Notes: a model not told the origin generated them from the letters alone. Counted from the first letter of the stretch, positions 7,733 to 16,872 are shown. The stretch is DNA of 64,000 nucleotides from an uncultured Thiothrix sp. (GCF_937873765.1 NZ_CALMZC010000014.1:174792-238791), one strand, 5' to 3'. Translations and numbers: made by a program.

Positions 7733-8212
7733 TTAGGCGTGTGTTGAAGCTTGAGTATCAGTTTTTGCAGCCCACATGCGCATGCGCTCTAAACCCGTTG
7801 CATTCGCATCAATGTAGGTGATCGCACCCGTTGGGCAAGCTTCAGCGCATTTAGGATCACCACCACAGAGATCACATTTAATGACTTTACCGGTAGAAGT
7901 ATTGTAGTTGACCGTACCAAAAGGACAGGCAATCGTACAAACCTTACAACCGACACAACGGTCATTCAGGATATATTTAGCACCAGTAACAAAGTTAAGC
8001 ACAATGGCATCGACGGGGCAGGCTTGCATACACCAAGCTTCATCGCATTGTGTGCAGGTATAAGGCACAAAGCGGCCTTCATCGTGGAAAGTAAAAACTT
8101 TAATGCGGGATTTAGAGGGGTTGAAAACACCTTCATTCTCATAAGAGCAGGCCATTTCACATTGTAGACAACCGGTACATTTCTCCGGGTCGATATGTAA
8201 TGATTTTTGCAT
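7733..8212 (-). CDS. aorA: Four-cluster ferredoxin subunit (AorA-like)
   Basis: This 159-residue polyferredoxin has sixteen cysteines in four 4Fe-4S motifs: C12-C22 (CTGCLQCEMAC), CTQCDEAWCMQACP, CVGCKVCTIACP and CDLCGGDPKCAEACP. The layout is that of the HycB/DmsB-like electron-transfer subunits. It opens the Aor operon, with GGAGG eight bases before the ATG. In A. aromaticum the AorA subunit polymerises with AorB to make an electron-conducting filament that ends on the FAD subunit. The same subunit set here makes that architecture possible but not proven. Upstream are about 160 bases of leader containing the likely operon promoter. Confidence 0.9.
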   Translation of the reverse strand: MQKSLHIDPEKCTGCLQCEMACSYENEGVFNPSKSRIKVFTFHDEGRFVPYTCTQCDEAWCMQACPVDAIVLNFVTGAKYILNDRCVGCKVCTIACPFGTVNYNTSTGKVIKCDLCGGDPKCAEACPTGAITYIDANATGLERMRMWAAKTDTQASTHA

Positions 8213-8329
8213 CGATCATCCTCCGTTAACCGTAACAAGACAGCATTTTTTAAAATAGCTTATTGGCTGCTATCCATGATTAAAGCACAAGGTTGGTTTA
8301 AGGTTGGTGTTTTGTAGGGATATTGTCTA

Positions 8330-8352
8330 AGCACTCTTGAGTTTGGAGTGCT
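8330..8352. terminator. Inverted repeat behind the DUF294 gene
   Basis: AGCACTC (8330-8336) and GAGTGCT (8346-8352) form a perfect 7-bp stem with a 9-base loop. It lies 27 bases after the stop of the minus-strand DUF294 gene and upstream of the Aor operon. There is no T-run on either side, so it is a weak or factor-dependent terminator, or a protein-binding palindrome. Confidence 0.4.
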
Positions 8353-8378
8353 CAGACCGATTAAATGAGGCGTTTGGC

Positions 8379-10244
8379 TTAACGGAAGTTATCAGCTTTA
8401 TAACGAGTGGACATGAAATCTTGAAGATTGGATACGACTTCAAAAGCGTCTTTGAGGTGACGCCGCTCTAAAGCCGATAATTCTTCAGGGGGTACATAGT
8501 TATTCGGCTTTTGACCTTGCTCAATTTGCTTGGCTTGATGCTGTAAACGCACCATGCTAATGAATTCAAAGGCATCTTTGAGATCATCGATGTTTACTTG
8601 AGTAATACCATTACTAGCGGCAATCGCATCCAAACGCTCCCAAGTATTCACCGCATGTAAACCTCCGGCTAGGGCGTAAACGCGTGCTAGGTCAATGACG
8701 GGCACCACGCCGCGTTTTTTCATATCCATGCCTTTTTCATCGCTATCAACACTTTCTTTATCCAGCACGAAACTACGGAAAAAGCCAATCGGTGGGCGAT
8801 GACTTAAGGCATTACTGGCCATAAAGGCTTGGAAAATAGTTCTTGATTTAGTTTTAGCTAAGAAGTCTTCTTGTAAGGATTCAAGTAAGCTGCAATCACC
8901 GTATAGACAACGTAAATCAAAAAAGATACTGGCATTTAATAAAGCTTGACCGTTAGGTGTGTCGATCCAATTATTAAAATAACTGCGCCATACGGCTAAG
9001 GGTTGTCGCCATTGCTCATTGGTTGCCATGATATTGCCTGGGCAATACACATAGCCACATTCATTCATGCCATCGCTGACAAATTTAGCCACATCTCGGA
9101 AATATTGCCCATGCTCGGCTTCATTATATGTATCCGACAAAATCATGCCGTTATCTTGATCAGTATGCGCAGTTTGCTCGCGGCGTGCCATTGAGCCTGC
9201 CACAATGAACGCGTAAGGAATGGGTGGTTTACCAAACTGTTGTTCAGCCATTGCGATTAAGCGGCGCACAATGGCTTGCCCAATTGAGGTAATCGCATGC
9301 CCTATATCATAAGCAGGCAAACTTTGCTTGACTAAACCCACTAAAACTTTCGGTAAGTTTTTACTGAGTTCACTTAGACGTGCTACAGTTTGTGCACAGT
9401 AAATATCCGCTACTAAATAAATAGCGCTATGCGTTTGTCCACGTAACAAATCAGTCGCAGAAATCACCCCTACGATCTCATTTTTATCAATGACTGGGAC
9501 ATGCCGGATATTCCGGCGTGCCATTAACAACAAAGCTTCAGAGGCTTGATTGTTGGGAGCTAAAGTGAGGGGTTCTAGAGTCATAATTTCTGTGACTGGC
9601 TGATGGATATCTAAGCCATGCGCAACAATCGAGCGGAAATCTGCATCGGTTACAATCCCCGCCAAATGCTGCGTTTCATCGACTACGAGAGCGGTGCGCG
9701 AGCTATGTTCATTCATTTGCTGTGCGACTTTTTGAATGGTCGTGGTTTTGGGAACTAACATCGGCTGCTTCATCAAATCACTGACATGTAAGGTGATCAT
9801 GGCGTGATTATCAGTATTGCGTAGCTCTTGTAGGGCATTACGCACGCGATCTGCTTTATGCTCAGAGAAATAGCTGGCAAAGCGCTGATAGCTTTCAAAC
9901 AACCGCATAAAGAGATTACCCGATAGGGTATAGAACAGAGAGTCTTCTAAAGCACGGACGGTTAAATTAACCTCACCTCCACGTATGACAGAGCGATGGC
10001 CAAACCAGTCGCCTACTCCAAACCGCCCATGCAAAATCCCATCTTCACGCACTAATTCGACTGCACCATAACGAATTAAAAAGACATGATCATTGGTTTT
10101 GCCAATGCGCATAATTGTTTCGCCTTGCTCAGCGTTGATTTCTTCAACAGAAGCGGCTAATTCATCAAGAGTTGCAAGGGGAAGACCCTTTAATGGCATA
10201 GTTTGTGCCAGATAGTCGCGGATTTCTAAGGTTTTTTTGTCCAT
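8379..10244 (-). CDS. cNMP-binding/CBS/DUF294 nucleotidyltransferase signalling protein
   Basis: Three modules are visible in 621 residues. Residues about 20-115 form a Crp-like cyclic nucleotide-binding fold (GETIMRIGKTNDHVFLIRYG). Residues about 155-275 are a CBS pair, each repeat ending in a conserved I-V-T-D-A-D or V-I-S-A-T-D turn. Residues about 340-620 are the DUF294 nucleotidyltransferase (AGSMARREQTAHTDQDNGMI) with its C-terminal helical domain. DUF294 proteins resemble the GlnD-type nucleotidyltransferase and are thought to be adenine nucleotide-responsive regulators. The real target is unknown. The gene sits 166 bases upstream of aorA on the same strand and downstream of a lone CBS protein gene. 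A link to Aor or redox metabolism is only suggested by position. Confidence 0.85.
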   Translation of the reverse strand: MDKKTLEIRDYLAQTMPLKGLPLATLDELAASVEEINAEQGETIMRIGKTNDHVFLIRYGAVELVREDGILHGRFGVGDWFGHRSVIRGGEVNLTVRALEDSLFYTLSGNLFMRLFESYQRFASYFSEHKADRVRNALQELRNTDNHAMITLHVSDLMKQPMLVPKTTTIQKVAQQMNEHSSRTALVVDETQHLAGIVTDADFRSIVAHGLDIHQPVTEIMTLEPLTLAPNNQASEALLLMARRNIRHVPVIDKNEIVGVISATDLLRGQTHSAIYLVADIYCAQTVARLSELSKNLPKVLVGLVKQSLPAYDIGHAITSIGQAIVRRLIAMAEQQFGKPPIPYAFIVAGSMARREQTAHTDQDNGMILSDTYNEAEHGQYFRDVAKFVSDGMNECGYVYCPGNIMATNEQWRQPLAVWRSYFNNWIDTPNGQALLNASIFFDLRCLYGDCSLLESLQEDFLAKTKSRTIFQAFMASNALSHRPPIGFFRSFVLDKESVDSDEKGMDMKKRGVVPVIDLARVYALAGGLHAVNTWERLDAIAASNGITQVNIDDLKDAFEFISMVRLQHQAKQIEQGQKPNNYVPPEELSALERRHLKDAFEVVSNLQDFMSTRYKADNFR

Positions 10245-10393
10245 GAGAGAGTTCCAAGCTAAATTTTAAATCTGCGGTGCGCAAGCTGATTGCTGCATTG
10301 CAACAGATAGAAGTGTATAGCTTTTAGCTTACTATGAATTTGATATGCAGCAAAAACTACGCGGATAGCTTGTTAAGCAATACGAGAACACCT

Positions 10394-10453
10394 AACTTTG
10401 GACTTTGCCCACAAAGTTGTGTCTATTGAGCATGCAGGACAAGACTGCATGCT
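10394..10453. terminator. Two tandem hairpins behind the CBS-pair gene
   Basis: AGCATGCAG (10429-10437) pairs perfectly with CTGCATGCT (10445-10453), nine base pairs with a 7-base loop, just after the stop of the minus-strand CBS gene. A second stem AACTTTG (10394-10400) with CAAAGTT (10412-10418) follows. No strong T-run follows either, so termination is plausible but not certain. They separate the CBS gene from the DUF294 gene. Confidence 0.45.
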
Positions 10454-10464
10454 GAGTTGGTGGA

Positions 10465-10896
10465 TTATCCTGCAATATAACGTTGAAGCTCGGCAATCAT
10501 GAAGCGTTGCTCATCCATAATGACCTTCATCACATCTCCGATCGAAATAATCCCAATCATGTGACCTTCACTGTCCGTAATGGGTAAATGACGAATCCGC
10601 CGCTCGGTCATAATGGACATACAGTCATGGACGGTTTTATCAGGTTGAATCGTAACTAGTTTAGCGGTCATTATGTCCTTAACCGCAGTTTCCCGTGAGC
10701 GTTTACCTTGTAAGATGACCTTACGAGCATAGTCACGCTCTGAAATAATCCCAACCAATTCTTTATTTTTAACCACAGGCAGGGCACTTAAATTACGCTC
10801 TGCCATAATAGTGAGTGCATGATACACCGTATCATCAGGTGCTACTGTTGATAAAGTCTGATTGGCACTGTTTAAAAACTCCCTGATTGTTCTCAT
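10465..10896 (-). CDS. CBS-pair protein
   Basis: The 143-residue protein consists almost entirely of two CBS domains. Each has the typical turn with a G-I-I-S-E-R-D or G-I-I-S-I-G-D segment. Free CBS-pair proteins bind adenosine nucleotides (AMP, ATP, SAM) and regulate partner enzymes. The chosen start at 10896 has GAGAGG directly before it. A longer reading from 10956 would add 20 residues without a ribosome site. The similarity of the CBS pair to that in the DUF294 protein next door suggests a common ligand. The target is unknown. Confidence 0.82.
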   Translation of the reverse strand: MRTIREFLNSANQTLSTVAPDDTVYHALTIMAERNLSALPVVKNKELVGIISERDYARKVILQGKRSRETAVKDIMTAKLVTIQPDKTVHDCMSIMTERRIRHLPITDSEGHMIGIISIGDVMKVIMDEQRFMIAELQRYIAG

Positions 10897-11121
10897 ATCC
10901 TCTCCCTCGTAGGTTTTTGGTTGCGTAAAACTAACTTGAGTGATGCTGCAGTGCACTATAGCATAGGACTATCTTTTCGACATTTCTGAAGAGTGCCATA
11001 GTTTATTGAATGGGTAAACTATCCCAAGATAAAGATATGTGCATACAGTTGGCTATTTCTTTTTGATAATACTCAGATAGAATAGAAAGTTTTCCAAAAC
11101 TTCCTGTAAGGAATATTGAAC

Positions 11122-11331
11122 ATGGCACGTGTTACCGTTGAAGATTGTCTACCTTACGTAGAGAACAATTTTGAGTTAGTACTAAAAGCAGCCAAACGCG
11201 CACGCGATATCTCTCATGGTGCTCAACCTTTAATTGACGAAGAAGGGGACAAACCAACTGTGATTGCCTTGCGTGAAATTGCAGCTGGTTTATTAAACAA
11301 GAAACGTACCCAGGATTTTGATGTGGGCTAA
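11122..11331 (+). CDS. rpoZ: RNA polymerase omega subunit
   Basis: The 69-residue product has the omega hallmarks: [10 protein letters not shown] at the start, [14 protein letters not shown] in the middle, and the conserved [10 protein letters not shown] helix. Omega chaperones the beta-prime subunit and in Proteobacteria forms part of the ppGpp site 1 on RNA polymerase. The gene is directly followed by spoT (41 bases), the usual arrangement. AAGGA lies 9 bases before the ATG. An in-frame TTG two codons upstream is less likely. Confidence 0.96.
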   Translation: MARVTVEDCLPYVENNFELVLKAAKRARDISHGAQPLIDEEGDKPTVIALREIAAGLLNKKRTQDFDVG

Positions 11332-11372
11332 CTAACCACAAGGCAAGGGCGATATGTTGAGGGGCTTAGCTA

Positions 11373-13562
11373 ATGAACGACTCAGTACCTCCGAATGATT
11401 TTTTTCGCGCGAATGATCTGACGCGGACGGTCGAGCGTTATATGACCCCAGAAGAGAGTTCGCGAGTCTATGACGCTTTTTTGTTGGCAGCACAGGCACA
11501 TGCAGGTATCACGCGTAAATCTGGTGAGCCCTATATCACACATCCTTTAGAGGTCGCACGTATTTTAGCAGATATGCATCTGGATGCAGATGCAGTCTGT
11601 GCGGCTTTGTTGCACGATGTTTTAGAAGACACGGATTATAGTTATACCGATTTAGAAAATCGCTTCGGTAAAGTAGTGGCTGATTTAGTCGAAGGTGTGA
11701 CTAAACTAGAGTCCGAGCAATTCACTGATAAAAACGCAGCCTCAAAAGCAAGTTTCCAAAAGTTTATGCAGGCCATGTCGGATGATTTCCGAGTGGTCAT
11801 CATTAAACTGGCAGATCGCTTACATAATTTGCGTACTTTGGGCTATAAAAAGCCTGCTTCACGCCGTCGTATCTGCAAAGAAACTTTAGATATTTATATT
11901 CCATTGGCGCATCGGATGGGTATGAATGCTTTGCGTCGTGAACTACAGTCTTTAGTTTTTGAGCATTTATACCCTTGGCGTTATTGTGTTTTAAGGGCTG
12001 AATTAGACCGCTATTTAGTATCCGTTAAAGAACTGAGTGAAACCGTCGAAAATACAGTCAGTCAACGGTTAAGCGAAACTATTTCCAATCCGCTAGTCTT
12101 TATCCCGGATAAAAATCTTTACCGTATTTATGACAGCATGAAAAACGGTGAATCCTTTGATGAAGATAAAGAAGTCATTGAATTGCGCGTGCTAGTTGGT
12201 ACGGTGGACGAGTGTTATCGTGCTTTAGGCATTTTGCATGCCACTTATCGCCCACGTCCCGGCAAATTCTTAGATTTTATTGCCACACCGAAGTCCTATG
12301 GTTATCAAGCTTTACAGACTCTATTGATTCCAGCGGGACAGCGCCGTCAAGTAGCAGTGAAGATTCAAACTCGTTCAATGTATCAAACGGCTTTGTTTGG
12401 CATTACTGCTCAATGGCGGTATCCAGGGCAAAATGCAGGGCAGCGTTCTTTATTTACTCAAGAAGCGCTCAAGCGTTGGCAAGAGCAAGTGCGCGATTTA
12501 GATTCTAAGGCGGGTAATGCGTCTGAGTTTTATGACGATATGCAAGCTGATTTATATCGTACTGAAATTTATGCTTTTACGCCTAAAGGGGAAATGAAAG
12601 AATTTCCACGAGGTGCTACACCTATTGATTTTGCTTTCGCGATCCATACAGAAGTGGGCTTACACTGTACGGGTGCGAAAATTGATGGCAAAGAAGTGCC
12701 TTTGCGCACCCGCATTCCTGATACGGCAACTGTAGAAATCTTGACAGATGACAAGGCCGTACCTCAGCCCTCTTGGTTAAATTATGTTGTTACTGGACGG
12801 GCACGGGCTACCATTCGCAATTGGTTGCGCCAGCAAACCAATGCAGAGCAATTAGATTTAGGTAAGCACCTATTGGAGAAAGCTTTGCATGATCGTTCAT
12901 CGAGTTTGGAAAAAATTAGCCCTCACATGTTAAGCGAGTTTTTGAGAGTATCCAACTATCAAGATCTAGACGAGCTGTACATGGCGATTGTGCATAATGA
13001 CCAGTGTTCACGCTTAACGGCGCAGCGCCTAATTAGTATGGAAGGTAATTCAAGTAATAGTTTCCTAGCGATGGGTGATAATGATACGCCATTGGTGATT
13101 AAAGGGACTTCAGGCTTAGCAATTCATTTTCAGACATGTTGTTATCCCTTACCGCAAGAGCCGATTCTGGCTACCTTAACATCTAAGAATGGTTTGGAAG
13201 TCCATCGGGATGGCTGTGCGGTTTTACATGCACAGGCAGAGCCACTTGATATTTTATCGGTGGCTTGGGCTGAGCAGCAGTCTGAGGAAAAGTGTTTCCT
13301 TGCAGGGATTCAAACCCATGCCCATAATGTGGTCGGCGTGCTACACCACATCACTCAGTTGATGCACCGCTTAGATGTCAATATTGAGGCCGTCAATACG
13401 AGTGGGGATCGTCGGGTTAAGGAAACAAATTGGGTGTTATGGGTGCGGGATTTAGCCCACTTAGAGGAAATTATCCATCAAGTTGAGCGTGTACCCTCTA
13501 TTCTTAAAGTGAAGCGCTTAGAAGCAACTGATAAACGTAAACCAACAAGCCTTGATGATTAA
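11373..13562 (+). CDS. spoT: SpoT-type ppGpp hydrolase with a degenerate synthetase domain
   Basis: The 729-residue RelA/SpoT homologue contains an HD hydrolase domain, a synthetase-like domain, TGS, helical and ACT regions. The hydrolase looks intact: H57, H81-D82, E85-D86 (HDVLEDT) and the KLADRLHNLRTL motif at 145-156. The synthetase domain has lost key residues. GYQSLHT reads GYQALQT (310-316). The Glu of ExQIRT is Ala328 and the Gln is Lys330. AAHW reads TAQW (345-348). The Arg before the ATP-site Lys is missing. So the protein is predicted to break down but not make ppGpp, and a separate RelA is expected. It is followed directly by ppx. Confidence 0.93.
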   Translation: MNDSVPPNDFFRANDLTRTVERYMTPEESSRVYDAFLLAAQAHAGITRKSGEPYITHPLEVARILADMHLDADAVCAALLHDVLEDTDYSYTDLENRFGKVVADLVEGVTKLESEQFTDKNAASKASFQKFMQAMSDDFRVVIIKLADRLHNLRTLGYKKPASRRRICKETLDIYIPLAHRMGMNALRRELQSLVFEHLYPWRYCVLRAELDRYLVSVKELSETVENTVSQRLSETISNPLVFIPDKNLYRIYDSMKNGESFDEDKEVIELRVLVGTVDECYRALGILHATYRPRPGKFLDFIATPKSYGYQALQTLLIPAGQRRQVAVKIQTRSMYQTALFGITAQWRYPGQNAGQRSLFTQEALKRWQEQVRDLDSKAGNASEFYDDMQADLYRTEIYAFTPKGEMKEFPRGATPIDFAFAIHTEVGLHCTGAKIDGKEVPLRTRIPDTATVEILTDDKAVPQPSWLNYVVTGRARATIRNWLRQQTNAEQLDLGKHLLEKALHDRSSSLEKISPHMLSEFLRVSNYQDLDELYMAIVHNDQCSRLTAQRLISMEGNSSNSFLAMGDNDTPLVIKGTSGLAIHFQTCCYPLPQEPILATLTSKNGLEVHRDGCAVLHAQAEPLDILSVAWAEQQSEEKCFLAGIQTHAHNVVGVLHHITQLMHRLDVNIEAVNTSGDRRVKETNWVLWVRDLAHLEEIIHQVERVPSILKVKRLEATDKRKPTSLDD

Positions 13563-13604
13563 ACCCTAAGGCTGTTGCGGCAGCCAAGCGGGAGAACAAT
13601 CATC

Positions 13605-15119
13605 ATGTCGAGTAGGTTGGCGAGCGAGCAGCGGATTGCTGCTGTTGATTTGGGGTCAAATAGTTTTCATATGATCGTGGTGAGCGTCGATGCGGTAGGC
13701 AATGTACGTATTCTCGATCGCTTACGTGAGCCAGTGCGTTTAGGTAGTGGCTTAGATGAGTTTGGCAACTTGTCACTGGAAGCGAGACTACGCGCACTGG
13801 ATTGTTTACACCGCTTTGGCGAGCGCTTGCGCGATTTTTCTTCCACCGAAGTTGCTGCGGTAGGGACTAACACTTTACGCATGGCGCGCAATTCGCGTTC
13901 TTTCCTAGATTTAGCGGAAGAAACTCTTGGTCACCCGATAGCAGTGATTAGCGGGCGCGAAGAAGCGCGTCTAATCTATTTAGGGGTGTCGCATTCTTTA
14001 AGTGCGACTGAGGATCAAACGGCACGTCGCTTTGTGATTGATATTGGTGGAGGCAGTACCGAGCTTATTATTGGTCAGGGCTATGAGGCGCTGTATACAG
14101 AAAGCTTACGGATGGGTTGTGTGAGTAATACCCGTCGCTTTTTCCCGAATGGATCTTTAGATAAAAATTGTTGGAAAGAAGCGATTACTGCCGCGCATTT
14201 AGAGCTAATGCCTATCCAGAAAAGCTATCGTGATATTGGTTGGGAAGCCGCAAATGGTGCTTCAGGGACGATCAAAACGGTAGAAAAAGTTATCCAACAA
14301 GCAGGTTTAGCAAATTTCGGCATTACCCTTGGACAGATGTACGAAATTCAAAATCGGATGATCGCGGCCAAATCGATTGATAAGCTGCAATTACCCGGTT
14401 TAAGTGAGGATCGTAAACCCATTTTTGCAGGGGGGTTAGCTATTCTCATCAGCGCTTTTGAAGCGCTACAGATTAAACAGATGTTGGTGTCTGAAGGCGC
14501 CTTACGTGAGGGCTTGGTCTATGAGCGACTTAATCGCCTGCATCAAGAGGATTTGCGTGGCAAAGCAGTCCTAAATTTACAAAGTCGCTTCCAAGTGGAT
14601 GTCGTGCATGCGCAAGCGGTACGCAAAACTGCTTTAGAGCTGTTTGATGCTTGCCAAGTTGCATGGAAATTATCCACAGAATTACGTGAAGTGTTGTCTT
14701 GGGCCGCTGATTTGCATGAGATTGGTTTAGCCGTATCACATAGCGGCTATCATAAACATGGTGGCTATTTATTAGATCATTTTGATTTGGTGGGTTTTTC
14801 AACCGAAGAACAACATTGGCTAAGCTTATTAGTGCGGACGCATCGGCGTAAAATTTTCCCTCAACTTTTTGAAGGTTTAGAGGCCAAACGCTCACAACAA
14901 GCAGTGTATTTGAGTGTAATTTTACGCTTAGCCGTACTCTTACATCGTGATCGTAGCGGGCAAACTGCTTTGAATATCGAAAAGCTAGAAGCCAGTGAAC
15001 AGTTACTAGATTTGACCTTTGAAGATATTGAGCGTGACCGCCCCTTATTAGTGGCTGATTTAGAAGAGGAAAAGAAATTCTTAAAAGGGATTAGTTTTCG
15101 CTTGAAATATTCGATCTAA
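13605..15119 (+). CDS. ppx: Exopolyphosphatase / guanosine pentaphosphatase (Ppx/GppA)
   Basis: This 504-residue Ppx/GppA-family enzyme belongs to the ASKHA fold: phosphate-1 motif AAVDLGSNSFHM, FVIDIGGGSTELI, and the C-terminal HD-like domain (SWAADLHEIGLAVSH). It cleaves terminal phosphate from polyphosphate or converts pppGpp to ppGpp. Position straight after spoT suits either role. GGGAG ten bases before the ATG at 13605 supports this start over the TTG- or ATG-like codons further upstream. Which activity dominates cannot be read from sequence. Confidence 0.9.
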   Translation: MSSRLASEQRIAAVDLGSNSFHMIVVSVDAVGNVRILDRLREPVRLGSGLDEFGNLSLEARLRALDCLHRFGERLRDFSSTEVAAVGTNTLRMARNSRSFLDLAEETLGHPIAVISGREEARLIYLGVSHSLSATEDQTARRFVIDIGGGSTELIIGQGYEALYTESLRMGCVSNTRRFFPNGSLDKNCWKEAITAAHLELMPIQKSYRDIGWEAANGASGTIKTVEKVIQQAGLANFGITLGQMYEIQNRMIAAKSIDKLQLPGLSEDRKPIFAGGLAILISAFEALQIKQMLVSEGALREGLVYERLNRLHQEDLRGKAVLNLQSRFQVDVVHAQAVRKTALELFDACQVAWKLSTELREVLSWAADLHEIGLAVSHSGYHKHGGYLLDHFDLVGFSTEEQHWLSLLVRTHRRKIFPQLFEGLEAKRSQQAVYLSVILRLAVLLHRDRSGQTALNIEKLEASEQLLDLTFEDIERDRPLLVADLEEEKKFLKGISFRLKYSI

Positions 15120-15123
15120 GCAC

Positions 15124-16275
15124 TTAGCGCCCTTTCACTTTTGGTGTAGTAGGCGCATACGCCTCTTCAGCTTGTGTGACCATCTCATTCACAAACTTCA
15201 AGATATTTGGAATTTGTACCTCAAGCGTAGCATCCAAATGGGCGCTTTGTTTCACTGGTAACTCAATACCTAATTGCTGCAAAGCGGCTGGAATTTCAAC
15301 CGCATATAGAAGGCGGTACTCAGCATAAAGATTGTGCTGCAAGGCAGTTTGCCAAAGCTGCAAAGTACGTCCTAGAGGTAAATCACGATAGCGCTGTATA
15401 TAGTTTTTCACAGTTTGAATCTGCTGAAAAATATGCGCCCGCTGATTAGTCAACATGGTTAGGCTTTCGAGCACATTATTTGAGCCATTCTTATTCAGCC
15501 ACTCCATGATCTGTTGACGATTATCCGGCTTATAAGAAGTCAGCCCCTGCTGTGCTGTTGGCAGCTTATTAGATTTCAGCATCGTTTCAGCAGCCCGCAT
15601 AGCTTCAATAATATACTGAGCTTGTTTAGCTTGATTATCTATATCATCACCACGTGTCTGCTGAATATCTTGGATCAAGCGTGTTACTACGGGCTGAAAT
15701 TTCTGTAGAGTATTTTCGCTGTTGCCCGTGCTGTAATGTACCCAAAAATTACGCAATTGCTGACTCACTTCTAGATAACGTTGTGAGTAGCGCTTGTAGG
15801 TTTCTTGGCGTAATTGATAAATCCGATTGAGGAGTGGAATTTGCTTGGGTACAGAGGGTGCAAACTGTTTGATCTTAACAAAAAATGCATCTAAGCCCTT
15901 AATATCACGATATAGAGAAGTGCGGTTATCGTATAGTTCAGAGAAGTTTTCTTGCTCAAAACGAGCTAATTTTTGCTCTTCAGTAAGCTTCTCTTCCGGC
16001 TGATTGAGGATATCCTCGGCTAAAATCGAGTCTGAATTGTTAGTGGTCGCTACTGGATTAAAAGTTGTATTGTTGTGCCGCCAGTGATTCAACTTAAAGG
16101 CGTAGCTGAGCCAAATAAGACCAGCCAGCATGATCACTACTAAAGTGATTAAGCCACGTTTTTCAGGCGCAATATCTAAATGTGGGTTTTCACCTAAAAG
16201 CCATTGCCAAAGCAGGTAGAGGCCTAACAGCCCCAGAATGATGTAAAACAGAAAAATAATATCAGCAAAACCCAA
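15124..16275 (-). CDS. Inner-membrane protein of unknown function
   Basis: The 383-residue protein was not recognised. It has two N-terminal membrane helices (about residues 4-26 and 40-62), then a long hydrophilic and largely helical region rich in Gln, Leu and Arg (QIPLLNRIYQLRQETYKR, QQIMEWLNKNG). That suggests a periplasmic or cytoplasmic coiled-coil domain of about 300 residues. No catalytic motif is visible. The gene is convergent with ppx, its stop four bases away, and precedes (in genome order) a glycine-zipper lipoprotein and a VWA-domain protein on the same strand, so a cell-envelope role is likely. Function not assigned. Confidence 0.7.
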   Translation of the reverse strand: MGFADIIFLFYIILGLLGLYLLWQWLLGENPHLDIAPEKRGLITLVVIMLAGLIWLSYAFKLNHWRHNNTTFNPVATTNNSDSILAEDILNQPEEKLTEEQKLARFEQENFSELYDNRTSLYRDIKGLDAFFVKIKQFAPSVPKQIPLLNRIYQLRQETYKRYSQRYLEVSQQLRNFWVHYSTGNSENTLQKFQPVVTRLIQDIQQTRGDDIDNQAKQAQYIIEAMRAAETMLKSNKLPTAQQGLTSYKPDNRQQIMEWLNKNGSNNVLESLTMLTNQRAHIFQQIQTVKNYIQRYRDLPLGRTLQLWQTALQHNLYAEYRLLYAVEIPAALQQLGIELPVKQSAHLDATLEVQIPNILKFVNEMVTQAEEAYAPTTPKVKGR

Positions 16276-16407
16276 ACCACTCTCTCCAGCGAGCTATAAA
16301 AAGTCTATTAAGAAGTTTAGATTAGCTCGTTCAATACGGCTTGAGCTAGTGAAAACCACTCTGCTATTTAGCATAGCAGAGGGTAGGTCTGCAAAGGCGG
16401 GAATGTT

Positions 16408-16872
16408 TTAGTTAACGGCTTGCCATTGACCGTTAGCACCACGGCAAGCATTCATTTGAATGTTTTGCTGTTGACCATTGATATAACCCACGACAGTGAC
16501 TGGACGGCAAGCAGTTTGCTGACCTTGGTAATTAGAGTTGTAAATATTACCCGGAGTCGCTGTATAGCTATAACCCGTGTTAGGATTCTGCCAAGTAGCT
16601 GGACGGCCAGAGTAAATGGCACTACCCACTTGTTGTTGATCATAGGCATCCATGGATGCACCAATTTGACCACCAATATAACTACCTAACATAGTACCGG
16701 CGATCGTAGCAGCAACTTTACCATCGCCTTTACCCAATTGATTGCCAGCTACACCACCTAAAACAGCACCCATCATGGCGCCACCTTGAGCATTATTCGG
16801 CGGATTACAGCCTGCTAAAGCGAAGCTAGTAGCCAGTAAGACGGCAGCTACTTTAGTCGTTGTTTTAAACAT
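16408..16872 (-). CDS. Glycine-zipper outer-membrane lipoprotein
   Basis: The 154-residue protein starts with a lipoprotein signal ending in LAGC (Cys 22). It has a glycine-zipper segment with repeated G-x3-G spacing (GAMMGAVLGGVAGNQLGKG, then AGTMLGSYIGGQIG). The C-terminal part with two Cys resembles the 17 kDa surface antigen/SlyB-like family. Glycine-zipper lipoproteins sit in the outer membrane and affect envelope integrity. The gene stands alone between an unknown membrane protein gene and a VWA protein gene. Identification is to family level only. Confidence 0.82.
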   Translation of the reverse strand: MFKTTTKVAAVLLATSFALAGCNPPNNAQGGAMMGAVLGGVAGNQLGKGDGKVAATIAGTMLGSYIGGQIGASMDAYDQQQVGSAIYSGRPATWQNPNTGYSYTATPGNIYNSNYQGQQTACRPVTVVGYINGQQQNIQMNACRGANGQWQAVN

